Assembly: GCF_022024275.1 (NCBI RefSeq)
Contig: NZ_CP091804.1
Location: forward strand, 2,002,501-2,066,500
DNA length: 64,000 nt
Direction of reading: 5' to 3'
Source of the DNA: Sphingopyxis sp. BSN-002
Lineage (GTDB): Bacteria > Pseudomonadota > Alphaproteobacteria > Sphingomonadales > Sphingomonadaceae
Position 1 is the first letter of the stretch, and each line of letters starts with the position of its first letter. Below the pieces are notes generated by a model. The model worked only from the letters and a program-made list of their open reading frames with translations. It was not told the origin of the DNA and made no database searches. The translations under genes were made by a program, and so were the position numbers. Shown piece after piece: positions 46,570 through 56,683 of the stretch.

Positions 46570-49118
46570 CAGGGTACGATATTGACCAGACGGTCGGGGA
46601 CCACAATCACCTTTTTGGGTGCGGCACCCGCAAGCAGCTCGACGATGCGCGGGCGCGCGAGCGCGGCGGCTTCGGTCGCATCCTTGTCGAGGCCCTTGGC
46701 GATCGTCATCGTATCGCGAAGCTTACCCGCCATCTGGATCGCGATTGTCACCTCGTCATCGACGAGCAGTGCCGGATCGGCGACGGGCCATGCGGCATCG
46801 GCGACCATCGCAGTCGTGCGCTGGCCTATCGGCAGCGCCGCCCACGCCTCTTCGGCGAGGTGCGGCATCATCGGCGCGACGAGCAGGATCAGCGTCCGGC
46901 ACGCCTCGGCGCGGGTCGCGGAGGGCTTCGCCTTCTCGATCTCGTTGGCAAGCGCGTGGATTTTCGCGACGGCCTTGTTGAAGCCCAGCGCCTCGACGTC
47001 GGCGGCGACGCCGGCGATCGCCTGATGGAGCTTGCGCGCGAGCGCCTTGTCTTCACCGCCGTCGCCGATGTTTTCGGTGTCGCCGAACAGGCGCCACAGG
47101 CGCTGGACGAAGCGCCACGCGCCCTCGATACCCGCCTCGCTCCACGGCAGGTCGCGTTCGGGCGGGCTGTCGGAGAGCATGAACCAGCGCACCGCGTCGG
47201 CGCCATACTGGTCGAGGATGGCGTCGGGATCGACGACATTCTTCTTCGACTTCGACATCTTGATGACGCGGCCGACATCGACCGGCGCGCCGTCGGATTC
47301 GAGCGTCGCGCCGTCGGCGGTGCGGACGATCTCGTCGGGCGTGAAGAAGAGCGGGGCATGGCCCTCGCCCTGCTCGCGGCTGTAAGTTTCGTGCGTCACC
47401 ATCCCCTGTGTGAACAGGCTGGCGAAGGGCTCCCTGATGTCGATCATCCCGAGCTTGTTCAGCGCGCGCGTCCAGAAGCGCGCATAGAGCAGGTGGAGGA
47501 TCGCATGTTCGATACCGCCGATATACTGGTCGACGGGCAGCCAGCGGCGGATGACGTCGGCGTCGAACGGCTTGTCCGCCGGGGCCGACGCGAAGCGCAG
47601 GAAATACCACGACGAATCGACGAAGGTGTCGAGCGTGTCGGTCTCGCGCACCGCGTCGCCACCGCACGACGGACAGGCGACATGCTTCCACGTCGGATGA
47701 CGATCGAGCGGGTTGCCGGGGACCGAGAAATCGGCGTCTTCGGGCAGCACGACGGGAAGCTGGCCCTTGGGCACCGGCAGCAGCCCGCACGCATCGCAAT
47801 GGATGAAGGGGATCGGCGTGCCCCAATAGCGCTGGCGCGAGACGCCCCAGTCGCGCAGGCGCCATACGGTCGTGCCCTTGCCCCAGCCCTCATGCTCCGA
47901 GCGCGCGATGACGGCGGCCTTCGCCTCGTCGATCGTCATGCCGTCGAGGAAATGGCTGTTCACCAGCTTGCCGGGGCCGACATAGGCCTCGTCGCCATGG
48001 AAGACCTGGCCGGTCTCGTCGCCGTCGGCGATCACGCGGTGGACGGGCAGGTGATATTTGCGCGAGAAATCGAGGTCGCGCTGATCATGCGCCGGGCAAC
48101 CGAAGATCGCACCCGTGCCATAATCCATCAGCACATAATTCACGACCCAGACGGGCAGGTGCCAGTCGGGATCGAGCGGATGTTCGACCGAAATGCCGGT
48201 GTCGAAGCCGAGTTTCTCGCCCGTTTCGAGCTGTTCGGCCGACGTGCCCTGACGGCGACATTCCTCGATGAACGCGGTCAGTTCGGGCGAATCCTTCGCG
48301 AGGCGTTCAGCGAGCGGATGGTCGGGCGAAATCGCCGCGAAGCTCGCGCCGAACAGCGTGTCGGGCCGCGTCGTGAAGACGTCGAAGCCGACCGCACCGC
48401 CTGCGAGTTTGAACGAGAACTCCAGCCCCTGCGACTTGCCGATCCAGTTTTCCTGCATCAGCCGCACCTTGTCGGGCCATTTGTCGAGACCATCCAGCCC
48501 CTCGAGCAGCTCGTCGGCGAAATCGGTGATCTTCAGGAACCACTGCGACAGCTTCTTCTTTTCGACCAGCGCGCCCGAGCGCCAGCCGCGACCATCGATC
48601 ACCTGCTCGTTCGCGAGCACGGTCATGTCGACGGGGTCCCAGTTGACGTAGCTTTCCTTGCGCGTGACGAGGCCATGCGCGAACAGGTCGAGGAACAGCG
48701 CCTGTTCCTGCCCGTAATAGTCGGGTTCGCAGGTCGCGAGCTCGCGGCTCCAGTCGATCGCGAGGCCGAGGCGCTTCAGCTGGCCGCGCATCGAGGCGAT
48801 ATTGTCGCGCGTCCAGCCGCCGGGGTGGACGCCCTTTTCCATCGCCGCATTTTCGGCCGGCATGCCGAACGCGTCCCAGCCCATCGGGTGGAGCACGTCG
48901 TGGCCGGTCATCCGCTTGAAGCGCGCGAGCACGTCGCCCATCGCATAGTTGCGGACGTGGCCCATATGGATGCGCCCCGAGGGATAGGGGAACATCTCGA
49001 GGATATAGGCTTTCGGCTTGTCGGCCGCGTCGGTGGTCACGAAGCTGTTCGCGGCCTCCCAGGCAGCCTGCCATCGGGCATCGGCGGCCAGGGCGCCAAA
49101 GCGCGTTTCGCGGGTCAT
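46569..49118 (-). CDS. leuS: Leucyl-tRNA synthetase
   Basis: An 849-residue class I synthetase. The HIGH-type motif is [19 protein letters not shown] (about 47-65), and the KMSKS loop reads [14 protein letters not shown] (about 620). The editing domain (CP1) lies between, with [15 protein letters not shown] and CPSCGGDA as zinc-type cysteines. Length fits the family. The start lies 53 bp after the DUF3576 gene, and its stop shares one base with the lptE start. Confidence 0.97.
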   Translation of the reverse strand: MTRETRFGALAADARWQAAWEAANSFVTTDAADKPKAYILEMFPYPSGRIHMGHVRNYAMGDVLARFKRMTGHDVLHPMGWDAFGMPAENAAMEKGVHPGGWTRDNIASMRGQLKRLGLAIDWSRELATCEPDYYGQEQALFLDLFAHGLVTRKESYVNWDPVDMTVLANEQVIDGRGWRSGALVEKKKLSQWFLKITDFADELLEGLDGLDKWPDKVRLMQENWIGKSQGLEFSFKLAGGAVGFDVFTTRPDTLFGASFAAISPDHPLAERLAKDSPELTAFIEECRRQGTSAEQLETGEKLGFDTGISVEHPLDPDWHLPVWVVNYVLMDYGTGAIFGCPAHDQRDLDFSRKYHLPVHRVIADGDETGQVFHGDEAYVGPGKLVNSHFLDGMTIDEAKAAVIARSEHEGWGKGTTVWRLRDWGVSRQRYWGTPIPFIHCDACGLLPVPKGQLPVVLPEDADFSVPGNPLDRHPTWKHVACPSCGGDAVRETDTLDTFVDSSWYFLRFASAPADKPFDADVIRRWLPVDQYIGGIEHAILHLLYARFWTRALNKLGMIDIREPFASLFTQGMVTHETYSREQGEGHAPLFFTPDEIVRTADGATLESDGAPVDVGRVIKMSKSKKNVVDPDAILDQYGADAVRWFMLSDSPPERDLPWSEAGIEGAWRFVQRLWRLFGDTENIGDGGEDKALARKLHQAIAGVAADVEALGFNKAVAKIHALANEIEKAKPSATRAEACRTLILLVAPMMPHLAEEAWAALPIGQRTTAMVADAAWPVADPALLVDDEVTIAIQMAGKLRDTMTIAKGLDKDATEAAALARPRIVELLAGAAPKKVIVVPDRLVNIVP

Positions 49119-49171
49119 TCGTTGCTTACCCCGTTAGTCTGTCTGGGCGGGCGCGAACCGCGCGCGCCGGA

Positions 49172-49624
49172 TTAGCCGTCGATGGCGCTGCGGCGCAGGT
49201 CGCGGGCGCGGGTGAGGATGATTTCCTCGAGCTTCTGGACCGTCGCCGCCTGCACGGGTGCGTCGACCCAGCTGCCGCCCTGTGCGACCTGGCGCGACGC
49301 CGCGACGCGAAGCGCATCGGCGCGAAGGTCGCGGTCGAGGATCGACACGGTGACCTTCATCCGTTCGCCGGGGTTCGCCGGATTGGCGTACCAGTCGGTG
49401 ATGATGACGCCGCCCGAGCTGTCGGCCTGAAGCAGCGGCATGAACGACAGAGCGTCGAGCGACGCACGCCACAGATAGGAGTTCACGCCAATCGTCGTCA
49501 CCTGCGATGCCGCAAGGTCGGCCTTCGGCTTTTCCTTGCCGGCGCAGGCCGACAGGCCGAGCGCCGCGACGCCGAGCAGTGCCAGCGTGGCCGAACGCGA
49601 GGCAAGGAGGGTAAGCTTGGACAT
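49172..49624 (-). CDS. DUF3576 lipoprotein
   Basis: A 150-residue lipoprotein. The start MSKLTLLASRS is chosen over longer upstream frames because it gives a normal signal with lipobox LSAC (Cys27). The mature part matches DUF3576: VTTIGVNSYLWRASLDALSFMPLLQADSSGG and ITDWYANP. The family is alphaproteobacterial and usually encoded next to leuS, as here. Function unknown; probably outer-membrane biogenesis, given the link to lptE. Confidence 0.9.
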   Translation of the reverse strand: MSKLTLLASRSATLALLGVAALGLSACAGKEKPKADLAASQVTTIGVNSYLWRASLDALSFMPLLQADSSGGVIITDWYANPANPGERMKVTVSILDRDLRADALRVAASRQVAQGGSWVDAPVQAATVQKLEEIILTRARDLRRSAIDG

Positions 49625-49891
49625 GCCGAACACCTTATCTTTCAAAGCGCCGCAAAAGGCCGCGCTGCCGGAAATTTCCAGCGTCTCTATCGCCCTTGCC
49701 GCCGTCCGGCAAGCGCGGCAATTCGCTCTTTCCCGCCGTTCATCGTGGGGCAAGCTTCGGGGCGCACTGTGGTGTTCGCGCAACAACTTCGGCGAAAAGC
49801 CGGAGAGGCGCGATATTATGATCGGGAATCACTGGAATTATCCCCGCCGGAGTCCTATCTGACGACTCAATCGGGGTTTGGAGTCGCAGAC

Positions 49892-50608
49892 ATGGCGCGG
49901 ATGCCGCGACATCTTTGGAAAGCAGGGCTGTTCGCCGGCGCGGCGATTACGGTTGCGCTTCCGCCTGCGCTCGCCGCGATGACGCGGACCAGCAGCACCA
50001 GCGAAACCTCGATTTCCGAAACGCTGCTCGGTCAGTTCACGCCCGCGTCGGGCGACGCGCGACTGATTGCGCGATACAAGAATATTCCCGTCGAGGGGCG
50101 TGACGGCTTTGCCTTTACGCCGGCCGCGATCGACACGGGCCGCAAGAACCGGGCGATCACCGTCGTGATTCGCGCCCGCGACGAAGCATCGAGCGCCGCC
50201 CGCACCAGCGGACTGGCCGCCGGCCGCGTCAACGCACCGATCGCGATCGCACCGGTCGCCTATGATCTGGGCGCTTCGCTCGGCTTCCAGAAGTTCGTGA
50301 CGCCGGCCCTGCCGCGCGGGATCGACCTGCGCAATCTGCCGGTCGCCAAGGCACCCGAGCAGGCCGAGAAGAAATCGCGCTTTGCGACGCGCGTTATCAA
50401 TCGCCCGAGCGACCCCGCCGGCGCGACCGATCGCGTCACCTCGCCCGGCGACGACCAGAATGTCGATGTCGTCAGCAGCTATCGCCTGACCAAGAACCTC
50501 GATGTCACCGCCGGGGTGCGGTATCGCACCGACGACCGCGCCCAGCCGCTGACCGATTCGCGTCGCGACAGCCAGGCGGTCTATGTCGGAACCGCCTTCC
50601 GCTTCTGA
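49892..50608 (+). CDS. Secreted protein, probable outer-membrane associated
   Basis: A 238-residue protein with a signal peptide (cleavage near ALAAM). A low-complexity Ser/Thr region follows, then a basic segment. The last third has alternating residues ending VYVGTAFRF, whose terminal Phe resembles an outer-membrane beta-barrel C-terminus, and YRLTKNLDVTAGVRYRTDD looks like two barrel strands. The predicted barrel is too short to be complete. Its 3' end overlaps the ThiE-like gene on the opposite strand by 28 bp. No family recognised. Confidence 0.7.
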   Translation: MARMPRHLWKAGLFAGAAITVALPPALAAMTRTSSTSETSISETLLGQFTPASGDARLIARYKNIPVEGRDGFAFTPAAIDTGRKNRAITVVIRARDEASSAARTSGLAAGRVNAPIAIAPVAYDLGASLGFQKFVTPALPRGIDLRNLPVAKAPEQAEKKSRFATRVINRPSDPAGATDRVTSPGDDQNVDVVSSYRLTKNLDVTAGVRYRTDDRAQPLTDSRRDSQAVYVGTAFRF

Positions 50609-51195
50609 CGCGTCCGGCGCCTCGTCGCCTTTTCTTCCCACGCATCGATCGCCGCCCAGCCGGAGTCGAGTCCGCTTGCGCGTTTCAGTTCGCGCGCTCG
50701 CGCGCCGGACATGCCGCCGAGCGCGATCGGCTTTGCCTTCGCCAGTCGCGCGAGCCGCAGCCACGCGGCACGGCCGATTGCAGCGGCGCCGGGGTGCGAA
50801 CGGGTCGGATGGAGCGGCGAGATAAAGGCGCCGTCGGCTTCGGCGCGTTTCGCCGCCCGCGCCTCTAGCGGGGTGTGGACGGGCATGGTGACGACAAGGC
50901 CGATGCGACGCGCCTGTCCCGCTTGCCCGGCACGATGCTGGCGAAGATGGACGCCATCGGCCCCCCATCGCTTCGCCAGCGCCGGCGATCCGGCAAGCAG
51001 AAGCATCAGATTTCGGGTCCGCGCCGTACGTGCGAGACGGCGCAGCAGTCGCCAGCGCGCGCCGGGCTTCAGGCTGTCGTGGCGCAGCACGATCCCGCTG
51101 CCGGGGGGCAGGATTGCGGCGAGTTCGGTCATCGGGACGGCAAGACGCTCGTCGCTGAACAGCCAAATTTCGGGGAGAGGGTGGCGCCGGACCAT
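50581..51195 (-). CDS. Thiamine phosphate synthase-like (ThiE/TenI superfamily) protein
   Basis: A 204-residue TIM-barrel protein of the ThiE/TenI superfamily. ADGVHLRQ, the glycine-rich GAFISPLHPTRSHPGAAAIG and ALGGM are family landmarks. Typical pyrophosphate-binding residues are altered (the usual GPVFPTxTK reads GAFISPLHPTRSHPG), and the N-terminus is LPEIWLFSDERL. It is therefore likely a paralogue, not the housekeeping enzyme. ATG at 51195 gives the normal length. Confidence 0.75.
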   Translation of the reverse strand: MVRRHPLPEIWLFSDERLAVPMTELAAILPPGSGIVLRHDSLKPGARWRLLRRLARTARTRNLMLLLAGSPALAKRWGADGVHLRQHRAGQAGQARRIGLVVTMPVHTPLEARAAKRAEADGAFISPLHPTRSHPGAAAIGRAAWLRLARLAKAKPIALGGMSGARARELKRASGLDSGWAAIDAWEEKATRRRTRQKRKAVPT

Positions 51196-51252
51196 CGTGC
51201 TTTCTATAGGCACGCCGCGGGCGCACGCAACGCGCCCTTCAAGGGATCGATT

Positions 51253-51915
51253 ATGAGCGACGCGGCAGACCGGCTGGCCGAAGTAAAGGCGAATATCGCG
51301 GAGGCGGCGAAACGCGCGCAGCGCAAGGCCGGCGATATCTGCCTGATCGCGGTATCGAAAACGCACGAGGCGGACGCAATCCGCCCGCTGATCGCCGCTG
51401 GTCAGCGCCATTTCGGCGAAAACCGCGTTCAGGAAGCCGCCGCCAAATGGCCCGCACTGCGCGCCGAAGCCGGCGACATCACGCTCCACCTGATCGGACA
51501 GTTGCAGTCGAACAAGGCCGAGGAAGCGGTGGAATTGTTCGATGCGATCCATTCGGTCGATCGCCCGTCGCTGGTTCAGGCGCTGGCAAAGGCCTGCGCG
51601 AAGGCGGGCAGGCGGCCGCAGATGTTCGTGCAGGTCAATGTCGGCGACGAGGAACAGAAGGGCGGCTGTGCGGTCGCCGACCTCCCCGCGCTGCTGGCCG
51701 AAGCCGCCGAAGCCGGCCTGACGATCGACGGTCTGATGGCGATCCCGCCCGCCGACGTCGAACCTGCGCCTTATTTTGCGCTGCTCGACGAACTCGCCGA
51801 GCGTCACGACCTGCCGCTGCGCTCGATGGGGATGAGCGGCGACTATGAAACTGCGGTCATGCTGGGCGCGACACATGTGCGCGTCGGGACGGCGCTGTTC
51901 GGGGCGCGAGACTAA
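51253..51915 (+). CDS. YggS-family PLP-binding protein
   Basis: A 220-residue PLP homeostasis protein. The PLP lysine is in LIAVSKTHEADAI, followed by GENRVQEAAAKW and LIGQLQSNKAEEAVELFD, and the phosphate cup near SMGMSGDYETAVMLGATHVRVG. AAGGGA precedes the ATG at 51253. Standard length. Its last bases overlap a convergent unknown gene by 4 bp. Confidence 0.95.
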   Translation: MSDAADRLAEVKANIAEAAKRAQRKAGDICLIAVSKTHEADAIRPLIAAGQRHFGENRVQEAAAKWPALRAEAGDITLHLIGQLQSNKAEEAVELFDAIHSVDRPSLVQALAKACAKAGRRPQMFVQVNVGDEEQKGGCAVADLPALLAEAAEAGLTIDGLMAIPPADVEPAPYFALLDELAERHDLPLRSMGMSGDYETAVMLGATHVRVGTALFGARD

Positions 51916-52592
51916 CGCTGGCCGGGGGCGGCGCGGAAAACCACCGGATCGATAAGCGCGTCGGCAACGACACGGTCCATCATCCAGCCGCTGTCTGGCA
52001 CGCTGCCGTCGTCGGAGTAGTTCCACCGCGACACGATCAAATCCCGGCTGAAATCGTCCTGCGTCGAATAGCAGACAATCGTACCGACAAGGCCGTCGCC
52101 GAGATCGAAGCATCGGGCCTGTACACCGGCGACTTCGCCCGAACGGCAGCGGCTGAACCAGCTGCATTTCGGCTGCTCTTTGATCCAGTCATCGGTCAGG
52201 AACCTGCCGCGTGGTCCCGGCTTGATCTCGACGCTGCGGCGAAGCGATATCGAGGCGGTACAGGCATCGGAATCGGTCGCGATGGACGGCGCGTCCTCGA
52301 ATATCGCGAGACCGGCAGAGCCGCGGTAGATCCGGCGGACACCCTCCGAAAGGAGATCGCGTCCCGCAATCCGGGGTTCGATCCCGCGCTCCCTGCACGT
52401 CGCCTCAAGCGTTTCCAGCCTTTCGTTCACGTCGGCCCGGCTGAAACGAAATTCGGCATAAAGCCCCCGAATCGGAGCCTGTTTCGAGCCCGCAGTCCCT
52501 TCGGGTAACGGCGCAAGCCAATCCGCCGCACTCGCGGGCGAGGCCGTCAGAGCAAGGAAGAGGGCCACCAGGGCCGCAACGATCGGCTTCAT
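51912..52592 (-). CDS. Secreted protein of unknown function
   Basis: A 226-residue protein with a signal peptide ending ASPASAADW. The mature part has six cysteines, including the pair KCSWFSRC, suggesting a disulphide-stabilised periplasmic protein. No family was recognised. It lies 33 bp downstream of the DUF4402 gene on the same strand and may share its transcript. Confidence 0.72.
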   Translation of the reverse strand: MKPIVAALVALFLALTASPASAADWLAPLPEGTAGSKQAPIRGLYAEFRFSRADVNERLETLEATCRERGIEPRIAGRDLLSEGVRRIYRGSAGLAIFEDAPSIATDSDACTASISLRRSVEIKPGPRGRFLTDDWIKEQPKCSWFSRCRSGEVAGVQARCFDLGDGLVGTIVCYSTQDDFSRDLIVSRWNYSDDGSVPDSGWMMDRVVADALIDPVVFRAAPGQR

Positions 52593-52625
52593 GGCGCAGA
52601 CATAACAGCTGCAGAACGGCGGGTC

Positions 52626-53141
52626 TTACTGATATTCGACCGTAACGGGGATACGGCCGCGATAATCGCCGCCGCTGGCGCCGGCGACCTGGAGCCGGCC
52701 GCCGAACCGGAATTGCAGGCGGCCGTCGGGGCCGAGGCGCGGAGTGGGCGAAAGATCGGTCGCAAGGCCCGTGACACGCGCGGTGCGGCCGTCGCCGCTT
52801 TCGAGATCGACCGTCGCGGGCAGATAGACGCGCACTTCGGCGCCGGGTTCGCCGCTGACGGTGACGACGCCGGTCAGCGCAAAGCCACCCAGATCGACGA
52901 CATTGCCGCTGAGACGGCGCGCGCCGGTCAGCGGGTCGATCGCGACCTCCCCGCCGCCTGCGCCTGCCGCGACGCGGCCCATATCGAGCTGGGTTTCGAC
53001 CTCGACGCGCAGCGGCGTTTCCGCCTTGTGCCTGACGAGCGTGGCGCCGCCCTCGTCCTTGCCGCACAGCATGCACTGCGCCGCCGACGGAGACGGCGCG
53101 GCAAAAAGCAGCGAGAGGCCGAGGATCAGGCGCAGTTTCAC
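52626..53141 (-). CDS. DUF4402 secreted protein
   Basis: A 171-residue protein with a signal peptide (KLRLILGLSLLFAAPSPSAAQ). GTG at 53141 is preferred to GTG at 53150, since it gives a normal signal and AGGG eight bases upstream. The mature part matches DUF4402: VETQLDMGRVAAGAGGGEVAIDP and the closing GGDYRGRIPVTVEYQ. These are beta-sandwich surface or fimbria-like proteins. The Cys pair CMLC at the mature start is unusual. No chaperone-usher genes are near. Confidence 0.82.
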   Translation of the reverse strand: MKLRLILGLSLLFAAPSPSAAQCMLCGKDEGGATLVRHKAETPLRVEVETQLDMGRVAAGAGGGEVAIDPLTGARRLSGNVVDLGGFALTGVVTVSGEPGAEVRVYLPATVDLESGDGRTARVTGLATDLSPTPRLGPDGRLQFRFGGRLQVAGASGGDYRGRIPVTVEYQ

Positions 53142-53237
53142 GTCCGCCACCCTAGACCGTCATGGTTAACCCGCAGTAAAATGACCGCCGCGCCATTCCG
53201 CTGGCGGCAGCCTGCATTTGGGTCTAACCAGCGGCCG

Positions 53238-54311
53238 ATGAGCAGCTCCCGGCTCCCCCTGCCCCGACTCAACGCCCTCGCGACCGCGGTCCCGACTCAC
53301 GATATCCATCAGGCCTTCATCGACTGGGCGACCCCGCGCCTGACCGACGAGCGCGTCCGCGCACTCTTTTCGCGGATGGCGACACGGTCGGGAATCGCGC
53401 ATCGCTGGTCGGTGCTGCCGCCAACCGCCGATGGCGGCTCGCCGGTCGCGCGGGGCGGTTTCTACGACGTCCCCGGCTTGCCCCCGACCTCCGCGCGGAT
53501 GAGCGCCTATGCAAGCCACGCGCCCGATCTGGCGATGCAGGCGATCGCGAAGCTGGGCGATGCGTTCGATCCGGCGCGGGTGACACATATCGTCGTCGCG
53601 AGCTGCACCGGCTTCGTCGCGCCGGGCATCGACCAGATCCTTGCGCGGCGGCTGGGCCTGCCCGCTACCGTTGAGCGCGTGCTGATCGGCTTCATGGGCT
53701 GCTATGCCGGGGTCACCGCATTGCGCACCGCGCGGCATATCGTCCGGTCGCAGCCCGACGCGGTGGTGCTGGTCGTCAGTGTCGAGCTTTCAACGCTGCA
53801 TCTGCAGCTCGAGGACAAGCCCGAGCCGCTGCTCGCCATGCTTCAGTTCAGCGACGGCGCCGCGGCGGGGATCGTTTCGGCCGATCCGGCCGGCCTCGAA
53901 CTCGGCGACGGCATCAGTCTGGCGCTCGACGACAGCGCCGACCTCATCCGCTGGGACATCGGCGACACCGGCTTCGCGATGCACCTGTCGGGCGAAGTGC
54001 CCGGGCGGCTGCGCGAGGCGCTGTCGGCACCCGCGGTACGGGGGCAACTTTTCGACGGAGCCGGACCGCCCGGATTGCTGGCGATCCATGCGGGCGGGCG
54101 CTCGGTGCTCGACGCGGTCGAACATGCCCTCGCCGTTCCCGCCGAAGCGCTTGCCGACAGCCGTTCGGTGCTCGAACGCTTCGGCAATATGTCGTCGGCG
54201 ACGATCCTGTTCGTGCTCGCCGAAATGATGGCGCGCGGCGCGGAAGGGCAGGGGATCGCGATCGCCTTCGGCCCCGGCCTTGCCGCCGAGGCGATCCGGT
54301 TTTCGGCGTGA
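53238..54311 (+). CDS. Type III polyketide synthase
   Basis: A 357-residue chalcone/stilbene synthase-like ketosynthase. The catalytic triad is complete: Cys155 in GFMGCYAGVTALRTA, His284 in LAIHAGGRSVLDAVE and Asn317 in FGNMSSATILFV. The family extends an acyl-CoA starter with malonyl-CoA and cyclises it to resorcinol, pyrone or similar. Length is normal. The stop overlaps the GTG of the methyltransferase gene, so the three genes from 53238 to 56129 form one operon. The starter cannot be predicted from sequence alone. Confidence 0.93.
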   Translation: MSSSRLPLPRLNALATAVPTHDIHQAFIDWATPRLTDERVRALFSRMATRSGIAHRWSVLPPTADGGSPVARGGFYDVPGLPPTSARMSAYASHAPDLAMQAIAKLGDAFDPARVTHIVVASCTGFVAPGIDQILARRLGLPATVERVLIGFMGCYAGVTALRTARHIVRSQPDAVVLVVSVELSTLHLQLEDKPEPLLAMLQFSDGAAAGIVSADPAGLELGDGISLALDDSADLIRWDIGDTGFAMHLSGEVPGRLREALSAPAVRGQLFDGAGPPGLLAIHAGGRSVLDAVEHALAVPAEALADSRSVLERFGNMSSATILFVLAEMMARGAEGQGIAIAFGPGLAAEAIRFSA

Positions 54312-55021
54312 ACCCTTTCGCCAGCCTCGCCGGGCCGATCGCGCGCGAGGAGGAGATGGACGCCGCCGAACTGCCACCCGTCCGCTATGCGAAAGTGCTC
54401 GCCGACCTGTCGCGCGTCAACGCGCTGACCCTCGCCCGGCGGCCGACGGTCGGCTTTCTGGAACGCGTGCGGGCGCGGGGCATCGGTATGAAACCGTGGC
54501 GCATCCTCGACGTCGGCTTCGGCGCTGGCGATATGCTGGCGCGGATCGCGCGCTGGGCCGATGCGCGCGGCGTTCCGGTCGATCTCGCCGGCGTCGACCT
54601 CAATCCGAAAAGCGCGCCGGTGGCCGAAGCGGAGCTCGGCGGCCGCGCGACGCTGGTTACCGGCGATTATCGCGATCTGGCGGGGCAGGGGTGGGACATC
54701 ATCCTCTCCAGCCTCGTCGCGCATCATATGACGCCGGCGCAGCGTAGCGAATTCCTCCGCTTCATGGACCGCGAATGCGCACGCGGCTGGCTGGTCAACG
54801 ACCTCCATCGCCAGCGCCTGCCGTTCATGGGTTTTCCGCTGCTCGCGGTGCTCGCCCTCGCCGACCCGATCGTGCGCCGCGACGGTCAGCTTTCGGTCGG
54901 GCGCAGCTTTCGGCGCGCCGAGTGGCAGGCGATGCTCGCCGAGGCGCTGCCCGATACGGCCGGCGCATGCCGGATCTTCCGCAGCTTCCCCTATCGCCTC
55001 TGCGTCGAGCGCATCCGGTGA
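54308..55021 (+). CDS. Class I SAM-dependent methyltransferase
   Basis: A 237-residue methyltransferase, GTG start overlapping the polyketide synthase stop. Motif I is ILDVGFGAGDMLARIARW; LAGVDLNPKSAPVAE supplies the acidic residue for the SAM ribose and IILSSLVAHHMTPAQ forms motif IV. It likely O- or C-methylates the polyketide product. The 4-bp gap to the flavoprotein gene keeps the three genes coupled. Confidence 0.9.
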   Translation: MNPFASLAGPIAREEEMDAAELPPVRYAKVLADLSRVNALTLARRPTVGFLERVRARGIGMKPWRILDVGFGAGDMLARIARWADARGVPVDLAGVDLNPKSAPVAEAELGGRATLVTGDYRDLAGQGWDIILSSLVAHHMTPAQRSEFLRFMDRECARGWLVNDLHRQRLPFMGFPLLAVLALADPIVRRDGQLSVGRSFRRAEWQAMLAEALPDTAGACRIFRSFPYRLCVERIR

Positions 55022-55025
55022 TCGG

Positions 55026-56129
55026 ATGACCGCGACCGACGCGATCGTCGTCGGCGCCGGCCCCGCCGGCTCGGCAGCGGCGATCGGGCTGGCCCGCGCC
55101 GGGGCAAGGACGCTGCTGCTCGAACGGTCGCGAGAGACCGGCGATGCGCTGTGCGGCGGATTTCTGAGCTGGCAAACGCTGGCACGGCTCGAGGCGCTCG
55201 GCATCGACCGCGCGGCGCTTGGCGGCCAGCCCGTCGGCCGCGTACGCCTGCTTGCGGGCGAACGGCGGAGCGAGACGCGGCTGCCCTCGGCAGCGATGGG
55301 AGTGTCGCGGCTCCGGCTCGATGGCGCCCTGCAGGCGATCGCCATAACCGCCGGAGCCGGGCTCGAACGTCCGGTGCATGCGACTTCGATCGAGGCGGGC
55401 AGCGTCCGGACGCGCGACGGCGCAATGCTGGCTGCGCCCTCGATCTTTCTGGCGGCGGGCAAGCATGGTTTCCGCGGTTTTCCGCGCGAACCCGCCGCGT
55501 GGCAGCGCGGCGACCCCGCGATCGGCCTGCGGCTCAGGCTTCCGGCGCATCCGGCGCTCGACCGCCTCGTCGGCGACGCGGTCGAACTGCATCTTTTGGA
55601 TCGCGGCTATGCCGGGCTCGTCCGGCAGGAGGACGGGAGCGGCAACCTGTGCCTCGCGGTTCACAAGTCGCGGCTCGACGAAGCCGGCGGCGATCCGGCC
55701 TCGCTGCTTCGGGCGCTCGGCGACAGCCTGCCGCATCTCGGCGAACGGCTGGCCTATGCGGACTGGAACCGCGCGGTCGATGCGATCGGCCATGTTCCCT
55801 ATGGCTGGCGCACCGGCGAGACGTCGCCCGGTCTGTTCCGCCTCGGCGATCAGGCCGGCGTCATCCCGTCGCTCGCGGGCGAAGGCATGGGGCTGGCGCT
55901 GGCAAGCGCCGAGGCGGCGGTGACGGCGTGGCGTCACGGCGGGCCGGGTGCGGCAACCGCGTATCAGGAACGGCTGGCGGAGCGGATGGCGCGGCCCTTT
56001 GCGCTCGCGAATCTCGTCTGGCGGGCCGGCGAAAGCCGGCGAACCGCGGCGCCGATGACGATCATGGCGTCACTTTTTCCCGCGATGGTGCGAATGATAT
56101 CGCAGGCGACGCGCATCGACACCCGTTGA
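55026..56129 (+). CDS. FAD-dependent oxidoreductase (geranylgeranyl reductase/hydroxylase-like)
   Basis: A 367-residue flavoprotein. The N-terminal FAD site is [21 protein letters not shown]; the second is [30 protein letters not shown]. This matches the PHBH/geranylgeranyl-reductase superfamily. As third gene of a type III PKS-methyltransferase operon it could hydroxylate the aromatic ring to a quinol or quinone, as in the Streptomyces srs phenolic lipid pathway (known precedent; the link here is inferred). Confidence 0.88.
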   Translation: MTATDAIVVGAGPAGSAAAIGLARAGARTLLLERSRETGDALCGGFLSWQTLARLEALGIDRAALGGQPVGRVRLLAGERRSETRLPSAAMGVSRLRLDGALQAIAITAGAGLERPVHATSIEAGSVRTRDGAMLAAPSIFLAAGKHGFRGFPREPAAWQRGDPAIGLRLRLPAHPALDRLVGDAVELHLLDRGYAGLVRQEDGSGNLCLAVHKSRLDEAGGDPASLLRALGDSLPHLGERLAYADWNRAVDAIGHVPYGWRTGETSPGLFRLGDQAGVIPSLAGEGMGLALASAEAAVTAWRHGGPGAATAYQERLAERMARPFALANLVWRAGESRRTAAPMTIMASLFPAMVRMISQATRIDTR

Positions 56130-56220
56130 GCCTGCGCCCCTTGCGGCCGCGCTGCCGAAAGCCGATATTGGAGCCAACAGCGAAGACGCCCGAAAACGGC
56201 GCATCCGAAGGAGATTTCGC

Positions 56221-56628
56221 ATGACCGATCCGAAAACCGAAAAGACGCTCGATCCCATGGCGCACCACGTGCTGCGCGAAGGCGGCACCGAGCGCGCCTT
56301 CACCGGCAAATATACCGATCACAAGGGCGACGGCGTCTATCGCTGCGCCGGTTGCGGCGAACCCTTGTTCGACAGCAAGACCAAATATGACAGCGGGTCG
56401 GGCTGGCCCAGCTATACGGCGCCCGCCGGCGAGGGCTCGGTAAGCGAGCATCACGACCGGAGCCATGGCATGGTCCGCACCGAAGTGCGCTGCGCGAAGT
56501 GCGAAGGTCACCTGGGCCATGTCTTCCCCGACGGCCCCGGACCGACGGGCCTGCGCTACTGCATCAACAGCGCGGCGCTTGACTTCGCCGACCGCGGGCA
56601 GGATGAGGCTGACACCGGCAAAGGTTAA
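56221..56628 (+). CDS. msrB: Peptide-methionine (R)-S-oxide reductase
   Basis: A 135-residue MsrB. Zinc cysteines are in CAGCGEPLF and [10 protein letters not shown]; catalytic Cys114 is in [12 protein letters not shown], and [10 protein letters not shown] is the substrate region. It repairs methionine-R-sulfoxide in proteins or free. AGGAG lies before the ATG. No signal peptide, so cytoplasmic. Monocistronic. Confidence 0.96.
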   Translation: MTDPKTEKTLDPMAHHVLREGGTERAFTGKYTDHKGDGVYRCAGCGEPLFDSKTKYDSGSGWPSYTAPAGEGSVSEHHDRSHGMVRTEVRCAKCEGHLGHVFPDGPGPTGLRYCINSAALDFADRGQDEADTGKG

Positions 56629-56683
56629 CCGATCCGCCGGCACTGACGCATCAGGGGCGCAGTGAGGGAAGGAACACACAGCT

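Noticed and set aside
46860-49175. 771-codon open frame opposite leuS
   Set aside because: Antisense to a certain leuS; composition is typical of a shadow frame.
56022-56045. Second GCCGGCGAAAGCCGGC-like palindrome
   Set aside because: It is inside the flavoprotein coding sequence and lacks the flanking arms of the 8217 element, so it was not called a repeat copy.
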